Source: CAZOHG01 sp964579725 (GTDB lineage: Bacteria; Zhuqueibacterota; JdFR-76; BMS3Abin05). From it: a DNA stretch of 64,000 nt. The position numbers and the translations under genes are program-made. Numbering within the stretch: position 1 is the first letter of the stretch; each line of letters starts with the position of its first letter. Shown here piece by piece: positions 34,498 to 42,324 of the stretch. The stretch is taken from NCBI GenBank assembly GCA_964579725.1, contig CAZOHG010000008.1, positions 18,662 to 82,661 on the forward strand, read 5' to 3'. The notes under the pieces were generated by a model, which worked only from the letters and a program-made list of their open reading frames with translations, ran no database searches and was not told where the DNA came from.

Positions 34498-34935
34498 TCA
34501 AGCCATAACGGCTACATTCTTGGAAGTTGTTTTCCTTGCCAAAGTGGAGGATCTATTGTCAACGCTCGGACGACTGGTAATCTCAACCCAAGCCTCTTTC
34601 AAATTTTGAACACTTTTTAAAATCTTCCCTAAAGCAATTGTATCTTTTTCTAAATTAATTCGATTTAGATCTCGAAACATAAACAGGTACAATGCCTGCA
34701 AGTCGTGTGCGATCTTCCCTGCGTCCAAATTTAATGACATCAGCAATTCCATGACAATATCCTGACTCTTTTGAATGGCTTCCCCCTTGCCAATCATATC
34801 CCCTTCTTGCAAGTGTGTTAGAGCCAATTGAAGGTTTTCTTCCAATTTTTCATATAGAAGAACAATTAACTTCCCCGCATCCAATGTGTTTACCTGCGTG
34901 TTTTGGTAGGACTCCAGCCCTTGTTTAACAACCAT
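34498..34935 (-). CDS. fliS: Flagellar export chaperone FliS
   Basis: Binds unfolded flagellin in the cytoplasm before export. 145 residues with the family start GLESYQNTQVNTLDAGKLIVLLYEKL, the mid-helix KGEAIQKSQDIVMELLMSLN and LYLFMFRDLNRINLEKD. GGAGGT lies six bases before ATG 34935. The last ~25 residues are polar and variable. It follows fliD by 16 bases, the usual order. Confidence 0.94.
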   Translation of the reverse strand: MVVKQGLESYQNTQVNTLDAGKLIVLLYEKLEENLQLALTHLQEGDMIGKGEAIQKSQDIVMELLMSLNLDAGKIAHDLQALYLFMFRDLNRINLEKDTIALGKILKSVQNLKEAWVEITSRPSVDNRSSTLARKTTSKNVAVMA

Positions 34936-34951
34936 TTAAACCTCCAATTGA

Positions 34952-37900
34952 TTAATGAAACCCACCCAGTCCAGCTAACTGAGACGACATGTAATTTCCC
35001 AGAGATGTCAGCTGCCTCATCATCCGCTCTAAATTCAAAAATTGGTTTTCCAAATTTTGTTTCTTTCGATCCACAATTTTTTGCATAAAATCAATACGGT
35101 CATCAATATCGCTCATGACGTCTTTAATGTTTTTCTGCCGCAATGAAACGTAACCATCATATTGATCGGTAATGGTTTTCAAATGATTGTACAATTGTTC
35201 GGCCACACCGTAGGTCAGCGTAATGCTGCCTTGATTCGCACCCTGGTCAGCCAATTGAGTCGGCGTCAATGAAACTTTGACCGCTAATCCGGCAATGCTG
35301 GCTTGGTCACTGTCCCCGGTCAGAATCTGACCCGACCCGGTGGCGGATTCTCCGTTAATCGTGCCGGCCACATCCTGACCCGAAAAATCCCCGTCTGTGA
35401 TTCCCAAATAGTTGGCACTTTGAGTAACACTAAAACCGTAACCGGAACCGTAATTATCGTGTTCAATTTTCAAATAACCGTTGTCGTTGTAAGCTGAAAT
35501 TTCCATAGCATAACGGCCTTCTTGAGTCAGATCCATGGAACCCAAATCCAATGAGCCGCCACCCTCATTGTTGGCCGTGATTGAAATGTCCATGTGACTG
35601 GTGCCGGTATCTGCATCCGTTACCACAATTTTGCCATTGGAATTAATGGTAGCTGTGACTGTGTTGCCAAAAATAGTTTGAATCTGTGTTAACAAGTCCT
35701 GGATCGTATCGCCTGACTCCACCGTGTACGTGCCGGAAACCGAATCGCCATCGTGGCGAGTTCCACTAATTGTAAATGTATCGCCCACGGCGACGCCATC
35801 GTCTACGTCGTCCCAGGCGGTCGTAGCGGTAGCGGGCGATCCGCCTGCATTTATGGTGCCGGAAGATGTACGTTCCTGTCTGTATTCTGCCTGCATAGCG
35901 GCGTTGATTTGGCTTACAATTTCGTCAATATCGCTGCCGCTGTTAAGGGTGATAGAAGCCGTGCTTCCCGTTGAACTATCTGTAATCGTCAATACTTCCG
36001 AACCGGAAATTCCCGTTGTGAGATTGGTTGTCCCGGTAACCTGTGCCTGTGTGGCTGCCTGTGTAATGGAGATAGAATACGTGCCGGGAACGGTATCGGA
36101 CGTATGATTAACATATGTGATGTCACTATCGGTTGTCTCACCAACGGCGGCAAATATTTTCATCACACCGCTAAAATCATCCTGCAATTTATCTTTGAAT
36201 TTGCTTTCATCCATTTTAAGATGACCGGTGTCGTCGGAATCGATCCCCACTTGAGCCAGTGACCGCAGTGTCGCCGGGAGGCCGTTAATTCGATCCGAAA
36301 TAATATTTTTTATTTCCGTTTGAACAGAAATCAAAGTCGTGTCGCCTAAAAGTGTTCCCCCCTGTTGTTTATCGGTGTCGTAGCTAAATTGGTTGTTAAT
36401 GAAATCAATAATGTCATTGTAACTTTTGACAAAATCCTGCGCTTTTTTAACAATGGCATCGTAATCCCGTGAAACAGAAAAGTCAATCGTATTATCACTA
36501 TCTTCCTGATGAAGATTTAGAGTAACTCCCTGTAAAATATCGGAGATAGAATTGCTGGAACGCGTCAGTTGAATGCCGTCTAATACAACGGTAGCGTCTT
36601 CACCCGCCTGCAAGTCTCCCGTAATGGCATCCCGACCGGTGGATGAAACGGAAAAGGTGCCGAAATTCAGTGTTCCGCCGCCTTCATTATTTTCAACCAA
36701 ATTGACATCCAATTGGCTGGTACCGGCAGAATTGTCTGTTACGGTAATTCGACCTGAACTATCGATGCTGGCGGTCACATTACCCGAAAACACGGTCTCG
36801 ATTTCGTCCAGCAAATCCTGCACCGTATCTGAATCCGCGTCATTGATGGTAAAGGTTCCCGTAACGTCGTTGCCGTCATGGTCTTTTCCGTAAATGGTAA
36901 TTGTGTCGCCGTCGCTGACATTAGCATTGTAAATATCCGAAAATTTTGTTGACGCCGTAATAGCCGTTGTGCCGTCTGTGGTATTGGTTGCGCTTCCCCG
37001 AACAACCTGCGCCACCGCGGGCGTTCCCGAATCCCCCTCCAAAATACCGAGAGTTTGGAGAATGTTGTGGCTATCGACAAATGTGCTGGTACCTTCAATT
37101 CGCAGCTTGTAGACGGTTTCATTGTTTACCGTGTCCGTGACAATCGAGGCTTTTACGCCTGTTGGCGCCGCCGCATTAATAGCATCTCGAATGTCGGCCA
37201 ATGTATCGGTGGACAAATCGATGGCCACTGTTTTGTCACCAATGGTCACGGTGCCGTTCTGCGGGTTGGAAAGACTAAAATAGTCCCCTACCGCCGTAGA
37301 AATATTCGAGAAAGTATCGCTTTCCACTCCTCCCGTTATCTGATTTTTAATAGACGTGCTATTTGTCACAAGGCCCAGATTTTGCAAAATGTCGGTGGAA
37401 CTAGCGTCAAGAATGTGAAAGGAATCTTCCCCCGTTTCTTTGCTGGCAATTACCAACCGATATTCGTTGGTTCCTAACTCCAAGATTGAGGCTTGTACCC
37501 CGGCATCGGCATTGTTAATTTTGTCCATTAAATCGGTGAGACTATCCGTATTGCTCACTGAAATAACTTTTCCGCCGATGATAAAATCGCCGCTGAGGGA
37601 AAGATTGTCGGTTTTGCTCGAAAATGACTTGCTTGAAATCTTCCGGGCCTGAGCCAGATTAAGAATTTTAATGGAATGTTCGCCAGGCTTTGCAGTGGAT
37701 GAGGCCGTCAGGGTGAGCGCATCTTCATCCTCGCTGTTGGTCGAAAATACATTAAAATCTGCTGCCGCGCGCAAATCCGACATGGCGGACATGAGCGAAG
37801 AAAGCTTGGACGAAACCTTTTTCCAGACATCCAATTTGTCCTGGTAGTCGGATTTGCGCTTTTCAAGCAGCGTAATGGGACGGCGCTCAATGGCCATTAA

Positions 37901-37966
37901 CTGGTCCAAGATTTTCTGAGTATCCAATCCCGAGGCCAATCCGCCTATGGAAAAGGTGCCCGGCAT
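34952..37966 (-). CDS. fliD: Flagellar filament cap protein FliD, unusually long
   Basis: Caps the filament and helps flagellin fold at the tip. The N terminus GTFSIGGLASGLDTQKILDQL and the C-terminal coiled coil (NIKDVMSDIDDRIDFMQKIV, ending QLTSLGNYMSSQLAGLGGF) are classic. At 1004 residues it is far longer than the usual 450-700. The extra length is in the middle, where an ~80-residue unit occurs twice (about 350-430 and 722-805): GDTITIYGKDHDGNDVTGTF/GDTFTISGTRHDGDSVSGTY, then DLLDEIETVF/DLLTQIQTIF and NNEGGG. These resemble the hook-IN motif units of flagellins and FliD. AACGGAGGT precedes ATG 37966. Confidence 0.94.
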   Translation of the reverse strand: MPGTFSIGGLASGLDTQKILDQLMAIERRPITLLEKRKSDYQDKLDVWKKVSSKLSSLMSAMSDLRAAADFNVFSTNSEDEDALTLTASSTAKPGEHSIKILNLAQARKISSKSFSSKTDNLSLSGDFIIGGKVISVSNTDSLTDLMDKINNADAGVQASILELGTNEYRLVIASKETGEDSFHILDASSTDILQNLGLVTNSTSIKNQITGGVESDTFSNISTAVGDYFSLSNPQNGTVTIGDKTVAIDLSTDTLADIRDAINAAAPTGVKASIVTDTVNNETVYKLRIEGTSTFVDSHNILQTLGILEGDSGTPAVAQVVRGSATNTTDGTTAITASTKFSDIYNANVSDGDTITIYGKDHDGNDVTGTFTINDADSDTVQDLLDEIETVFSGNVTASIDSSGRITVTDNSAGTSQLDVNLVENNEGGGTLNFGTFSVSSTGRDAITGDLQAGEDATVVLDGIQLTRSSNSISDILQGVTLNLHQEDSDNTIDFSVSRDYDAIVKKAQDFVKSYNDIIDFINNQFSYDTDKQQGGTLLGDTTLISVQTEIKNIISDRINGLPATLRSLAQVGIDSDDTGHLKMDESKFKDKLQDDFSGVMKIFAAVGETTDSDITYVNHTSDTVPGTYSISITQAATQAQVTGTTNLTTGISGSEVLTITDSSTGSTASITLNSGSDIDEIVSQINAAMQAEYRQERTSSGTINAGGSPATATTAWDDVDDGVAVGDTFTISGTRHDGDSVSGTYTVESGDTIQDLLTQIQTIFGNTVTATINSNGKIVVTDADTGTSHMDISITANNEGGGSLDLGSMDLTQEGRYAMEISAYNDNGYLKIEHDNYGSGYGFSVTQSANYLGITDGDFSGQDVAGTINGESATGSGQILTGDSDQASIAGLAVKVSLTPTQLADQGANQGSITLTYGVAEQLYNHLKTITDQYDGYVSLRQKNIKDVMSDIDDRIDFMQKIVDRKKQNLENQFLNLERMMRQLTSLGNYMSSQLAGLGGFH

Positions 37967-37987
37967 GTTTACCTCCGTTTAGCCCAA

Positions 37988-38377
37988 TTACACACGTTCA
38001 TCCAAAATAAATCCGACGGCATGGTCAATCTGCTCTTCCAGCTTTAGGATTTTTTCTGGAGGAATCTTGCGAATGACTTCCCCCGTTTTGGGGTCAATCA
38101 CTTTCACAATTACTTTTTTATCTTTAGAATCCACAAAGAATCGTATTTTTCGATTCAAAATTTCGGCCAGTTGATTCAATTTTTCCGTTTTTTGTGTCAC
38201 CATTTCCTTATTAATTTTACCGGAAATGGCTTTGTCATTTTTTTCATGATGCTGGTGCTGAACTTGAAATTTCTGGCCAAAATCCGGATTTTTGCCAACT
38301 GGAGGAAGCTGCACTGCCGGTTCCACAGAGCGAATTGGTTCATGAACGATTTCTTTTAATGCGTAAACGTTGCTCAT
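37988..38377 (-). CDS. flaG: FlaG family protein
   Basis: 129 residues. Polar N-terminal half, then the FlaG core: LNQLAEILNRKIRFFVDSKDK and VIVKVIDPKTGEVIRKIPPEKIL. FlaG influences filament length in several species. GAGGTG precedes ATG 38377. It lies between fliC and fliD, the usual place. Confidence 0.9.
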   Translation of the reverse strand: MSNVYALKEIVHEPIRSVEPAVQLPPVGKNPDFGQKFQVQHQHHEKNDKAISGKINKEMVTQKTEKLNQLAEILNRKIRFFVDSKDKKVIVKVIDPKTGEVIRKIPPEKILKLEEQIDHAVGFILDERV

Positions 38378-38394
38378 TTTTTCACCTCACATTA

Positions 38395-38435
38395 TGGTTT
38401 GAGGGAGAAGGCGTCCCTGCCCTCTCCCCTAACCA
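38395..38435 (-). terminator. Stem-loop between fliC and flaG
   Basis: TGGTT (38395-38399) pairs with AACCA (38431-38435), then GGGAGA with TCTCCC and GGC with GCC, with small bulges, around a short loop. It lies just after the flagellin stop. There is no U-tract, so it is more likely an mRNA-processing or stability hairpin that separates abundant fliC mRNA from the rest than a full terminator. Confidence 0.5.
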
Positions 38436-38452
38436 TATTCTTTCGGACCGGC

Positions 38453-39595
38453 TTACCCTCTCAGAAGGGTTAATACGTTCTGAGGAGTCGCATTGGCCTG
38501 GGCTAACATCGCCGTACCGGCTTGCACCAGGATTTGCGACCGGGTGTAACTGGACATTTCCAACGCAAAATCCGCATCGCGAATGGTGGATTCCGATGCC
38601 TGAATGTTTTCAGTTGTGTTGTTGACGTTGGCAATGGTGTACGTGAGTCGGTTCTGTACCGCACCCAAATTACTTCTCTGCGTGTTCACCGCATCAATGG
38701 CCGTGTCAATGGAATCAATGGCCGACTGGGCATTGCTCTTGCTGCTAATGTCGGCCGAACTCAGATTCAGGGTGGAGCCCGTTGCTTTCAAATTACCAAT
38801 GCTAAAATTAATTCGGTTGTCCGCCGAATTGTCGGCTCCTACCTGAAATTGGCCACCGCTCCCGGCATCTACAACGATTTTCTTGTTGTTCAAATCCTGA
38901 TCATCATAAGCGGCATTCAGCGTCAGCGTGATGCCCAATTGTGAGAAGTTGGCTGTAACCGTTTCGCCATCACTGGGAGCACCGCCCGTTTCGGAACCTG
39001 ACAGGGTCACCGTTTCGGTGATGGTACCGTTTGACAGAGTTAAGTGGCTGCCGCTCGCATCTGTAATGGTGTACGTGCCGGAATTGGCACCATTCAACAC
39101 AATCTGTTGAACACCCAAATCGGCCGTAGCGGTGGTCTGACCGCTGGCGTAGCTCACGCTGTTGCCGTTGTAACTTCCGTTGATCAGCTTGGTGTTGTTG
39201 TACTCCGTTGACGTCGCAATGCGGTCAATTTCACTGCGCAGGGCGTCAAATTCGGAATCCAAATAGGCGCGGTCTGTGTCCGTAACGCTGTCCGAAGCCG
39301 CCTGAACCGACAATTCACGCATACGCGTAAGCATATTGTGAATTTCGTTCATGGCCCCTTCAGCCGTTTGAACCACATTAATGGCCTGACTGGCATTCCG
39401 ACTGGCCATTTTCAGACCGGCAATTTGGGCTCGCATTCTCTGGGAAATTCCCAGACCTGCCGCGTCGTCTGCCGCACGGTTAATCCGTAAACCTGAAGAC
39501 AGCCGTTCCAATGATTTGGACAACATGGAATCGGAAATGGACAGATTCCGATAGGCGGTCATGGCGGTGACGTTGTGATAAATACGTAAACTCAT
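38453..39595 (-). CDS. fliC: Flagellin
   Basis: Filament subunit, 380 residues. D0/D1 N terminus SLRIYHNVTAMTAYRNLSIS and RLSSGLRINRAADDAAGLGI, then ELSVQAASDSVTDTDRAYLD; C terminus with AIDAVNTQRSNLGAVQNRL and LVQAGTAMLAQANATPQNVL. The middle (about 140-270) is a short, low-complexity-like D2 domain rich in Gly, Thr and Asn. Ends LTLLRG as most flagellins. CGGAGGT precedes ATG 39595, and a sigma-28 promoter lies about 110 bases upstream. First gene of the late flagellar cluster. Confidence 0.97.
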   Translation of the reverse strand: MSLRIYHNVTAMTAYRNLSISDSMLSKSLERLSSGLRINRAADDAAGLGISQRMRAQIAGLKMASRNASQAINVVQTAEGAMNEIHNMLTRMRELSVQAASDSVTDTDRAYLDSEFDALRSEIDRIATSTEYNNTKLINGSYNGNSVSYASGQTTATADLGVQQIVLNGANSGTYTITDASGSHLTLSNGTITETVTLSGSETGGAPSDGETVTANFSQLGITLTLNAAYDDQDLNNKKIVVDAGSGGQFQVGADNSADNRINFSIGNLKATGSTLNLSSADISSKSNAQSAIDSIDTAIDAVNTQRSNLGAVQNRLTYTIANVNNTTENIQASESTIRDADFALEMSSYTRSQILVQAGTAMLAQANATPQNVLTLLRG

Positions 39596-40078
39596 GGTAA
39601 ACCTCCGTGTTTTGGGTTCCTTTTAGCATCCGTGCTAAGTGCCAATTGAGGGTTGGCATTTCCCTTTCAGCTACCGGTAAGCCGAATCTTTTTAATCCAT
39701 TTATTTTATCGTCAGCTTCAGACAAATCTTTAGCGGGAAATTTTAATTTTTTGTAAAATATGGGAAAACAACGCCGTGAATAGAGAAGCAAGCTTGAAAT
39801 TGAGTATTTCCAAGGAGACGTCTCATGTACAACATAAACAAATTTTGGCATTCCATAAATTGGGGAAAGAGCTCGCCACTACAACGCCAGCACAAAACGT
39901 CGCTCTTTTTTGTGGGACACGCCCTCCGGCACTGGCAAAAATGGGAGAAAAATGGAAGGACCTTTGTAATTGCCCTCCAAATCCAATTTGGAAGGGCAAA
40001 AGAATGTTTTTTTTACGGAGTTTGTGATTGACAAATAAAAAATAGCGCTTCTATATTTTAGAAGTTTTATTTCTCCCC
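39596..40078. other. 483-base intergenic region between flagellin and comM, with a possible small transcript
   Basis: Left part: flagellin leader and sigma-28 promoter. Right part, plus strand: GGAG seven bases before an ATG at 39825 opens a 68-codon frame to 40031 that resembles no family. Within its end lies a 12-base-pair hairpin (39971-39998, one bulge), then eight U from 40007, eight bases later. Either a short peptide gene or a small RNA ending near 40014 is possible; neither is well supported. Confidence 0.35.
39706..39732 (-). promoter_or_regulatory. Sigma-28 (FliA) promoter of flagellin
   Basis: Minus strand TAAAGATT (39725-39732), exactly 11 bases, GACGATAA (39706-39713). The flagellar sigma consensus is TAAAGTTT-N11-GCCGATAA, so only two positions differ. 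The leader to ATG 39595 is about 105 bases. Confidence 0.82.
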
Positions 40079-41620
40079 TCAAATCGTTACCATAAAATCT
40101 CGGTCTAAACTTCGGTATTGAATGGCTTCACTCACATGCGGTGGAAGAATTTTTTCCGAATTTTCCAAATCGGCAACGGTACGGGCCACCTTCAGGATGC
40201 GATCGTACGCTCGGGCGGAAAGCCCCAGGCGGGTAATGGCCAGCCGCATGAGTTCCTGACTGGCGTCGTCAATCGGGCAAAATTGCCGAATGTCCCGGGT
40301 TCCCATGTGAGCGTTGCAAAAAATATCCTTTCGATTTTTAAATCGTTGTAATTGAATTTCTCGCGCACGCATGACCCTTTCCCTGATTTGGGCGGAGCTT
40401 TCACCGGTCGGTTGGCCCGCTAATTCTTTGTAGGGAACGGCAGGAACTTCCACGTGAATATCGATCCGGTCCAAAAGCGGTCCCGAAATGCGCGCCCTAT
40501 AGCGCTGAATCTGGGGCACCGTACAGGTACACTCATGGTTTGGATCGGTTAAATAGCCGCAGGGACAGGGATTCATGGCCGCTGCCAGCATAAAATTAGC
40601 CGGGTAGGTAATTGAAAGTGCAGCCCGCGAAATGGTCACCTTGCCGTCTTCCAAGGGCTGTCGCATGACTTCCAGAACATTTTTCTTGAATTCGGGCAAT
40701 TCGTCCAGAAAAAGAACGCCATGGTGAGCCAAACTCACCTCCCCCGGGTGAGGGATTTGGCCGCCTCCGATGAGGCCGGCGTCGCTAATGGTGTGGTGTG
40801 GCGAACGAAATGGGCGGGTCGCCACAAGCGCCTCGTTAGCAGGCAGCACACCGGCTACAGAATGGATTTTGGTTGTTTCCAGCGCTTCTTCCAGAGACAT
40901 ATCCGGCAAAATAGTCGGGAGCCGTTTGGCCAACATGGTTTTCCCTGAGCCAGGCGGGCCGATCATAATAATATTGTGTCCGCCCGCCGCCGCCACTTCC
41001 AGAGCCCGCTTCACGTGCTCTTGTCCGCGCACGTCCCTAAAATCCACCCAATAGCGACGCTGCTTTGCAAAAATGGCCTCCATGTCCACCTCAAAAGGGG
41101 AAATGGTCAGGGTTTCATTGAGAAAGGCTGCCGCTTCGGCCAGCGAATTGACAGGGTAAACCTTCAGTCCTTTTACCATGGCGGCCTCACGGGCATTTTG
41201 GGAGGGCAAAAGAATCCCTTCGTAATGGGAAGCGTAAGCCTGCAAGGCGATTGGCAGCGCGCCGCGAATGGGCCGAAGACTACCGTCTAAGGACAGTTCG
41301 CCCAAAATAAGGTGGGTGTCCAAAAGCGTGGAGGCAATTTGCCCTGAAGCCGCTAAAATGCCTACGGCAATCGGAAGGTCAAAAGCGGAGCCCTCTTTTT
41401 TAATGTCCGCGGGTGCCAAATTAATAACGATGTGTTTAATGGGGAAACGAAAATCGGAATTTTTAATGGCGGCCTGTACACGCTCGCGAGATTCCCGAAC
41501 CGCCCCGTCCGGAAGTCCCACCAAAGCGAACGACGGCATCTTACCTTCCAAATTGACTTCTACCTCCACAAGGAAAGCGTCAATGCCTAAAACGGAAGCA
41601 CTCAAGATTTTGGAAAGCAT
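40079..41620 (-). CDS. comM: YifB/ComM family Mg-chelatase-like AAA+ ATPase
   Basis: 513 residues. ComM is a helicase that helps integrate foreign DNA by branch migration in natural transformation. N-terminal Lon-like domain ([29 protein letters not shown]), then the AAA+ core with Walker [31 protein letters not shown], a zinc-finger loop ([18 protein letters not shown]) and the sensor region [28 protein letters not shown] precedes ATG 41620. No competence pilus genes are in the window. Confidence 0.94.
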   Translation of the reverse strand: MLSKILSASVLGIDAFLVEVEVNLEGKMPSFALVGLPDGAVRESRERVQAAIKNSDFRFPIKHIVINLAPADIKKEGSAFDLPIAVGILAASGQIASTLLDTHLILGELSLDGSLRPIRGALPIALQAYASHYEGILLPSQNAREAAMVKGLKVYPVNSLAEAAAFLNETLTISPFEVDMEAIFAKQRRYWVDFRDVRGQEHVKRALEVAAAGGHNIIMIGPPGSGKTMLAKRLPTILPDMSLEEALETTKIHSVAGVLPANEALVATRPFRSPHHTISDAGLIGGGQIPHPGEVSLAHHGVLFLDELPEFKKNVLEVMRQPLEDGKVTISRAALSITYPANFMLAAAMNPCPCGYLTDPNHECTCTVPQIQRYRARISGPLLDRIDIHVEVPAVPYKELAGQPTGESSAQIRERVMRAREIQLQRFKNRKDIFCNAHMGTRDIRQFCPIDDASQELMRLAITRLGLSARAYDRILKVARTVADLENSEKILPPHVSEAIQYRSLDRDFMVTI

Positions 41621-41682
41621 AAAGCCCCCTTCCTTTGCTTGAGATTGCGATGTGGCGAGTTAAAACGAGTGCAAACGAACGG

Positions 41683-41934
41683 TCAAATGTCGATGGCTTT
41701 TATGAAATCCTCAAGATTTTTGGCGGTCTTCTTTTCCTCCTCTACAAAGGCGTCACCTCCGCCGTGACGAATGGTAAAGGTAATGGTATTGTTCTCTTCG
41801 TCAATGGTGTGCCCCCAATTAAAAAGGTAGCCGATTACACCCGATTTCATGACATTGTCGAGGGCTTCTTGAGGTTTGATGTGTTTAAGCTTGAATTTTT
41901 TGACGACCACTCGTGCCTCCTTGGTTGTTGTCAT
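41683..41934 (-). CDS. Small protein resembling a secretin short (N) domain, unknown function
   Basis: 83 residues, no signal peptide. The pattern VVVKKFKLKHIKPQEALDN, then GVIGYLFNWGHTIDEENNTI with TFTIRHG, resembles one beta-alpha-beta-beta short domain of secretins (F-x-L-K-x-x-x-P-x-E-A). It could be a chance likeness. There is no clear SD before ATG 41934; an in-frame TTG at 41940 also lacks one. It follows comM's start by ~60 bases upstream and is on the same strand, so it might be the first gene before comM. Confidence 0.5.
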   Translation of the reverse strand: MTTTKEARVVVKKFKLKHIKPQEALDNVMKSGVIGYLFNWGHTIDEENNTITFTIRHGGGDAFVEEEKKTAKNLEDFIKAIDI

Positions 41935-42324
41935 TTGCAATATAAGGAGATTTCAAAATCAATTCAAGAAAAAAATTGGGGCGAGAAGAAAGATTGCAAT
42001 TGAAGTCCAAACGATTCGAGAGACGGAATGTTCTGCCTTTCGGTCGTACATATTAAAGAAGGAAAGAAAATTTCGGCATTCTTAAAGCGGAGAAAAATTT
42101 CCTCGCCAAAAAGGCCGAAAAGACCGTCCCTTCTTTTTCTTTCAAAGCCTGTAATTTTTTGGGTAAGAATTGGAATCGTCCTTTGGAAAAAAGCTCAAGA
42201 AAATCCCTTCCCTTTCCGAATTTTATTAAAGAGAACCGTTTTTTGTCGATTTTTGAGGAAAACTTTTTCCTCGAAAAGCTCAAATTCCACTGCATTCAAA
42301 TTTTATCGAAAACGAGGCACTCAC
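41935..42324. other. 390-base gap upstream of the Ig-repeat lipoprotein gene
   Basis: The frame of the lipoprotein gene stays open leftward to 42028, but the extra 99 codons are Lys/Phe-rich without family likeness, and the SD favours 42325. Near 42249-42277 a 12-base arm pair (one mismatch) around AGGAAA/TTTCCT forms a hairpin with no U-tract; it may be a leader structure. No promoter was convincing. Confidence 0.45.

Noticed and set aside
39600..39660. TGGCAC...GC in the flagellin leader as a sigma-54 site
   Set aside because: The distance between the GG and GC elements is wrong; the sigma-28 site upstream explains the gene better.
42028..42324. Upstream extension of the Ig-repeat lipoprotein by 99 codons
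   Set aside because: It would bury the signal peptide and lacks an SD; the ATG at 42325 has both.
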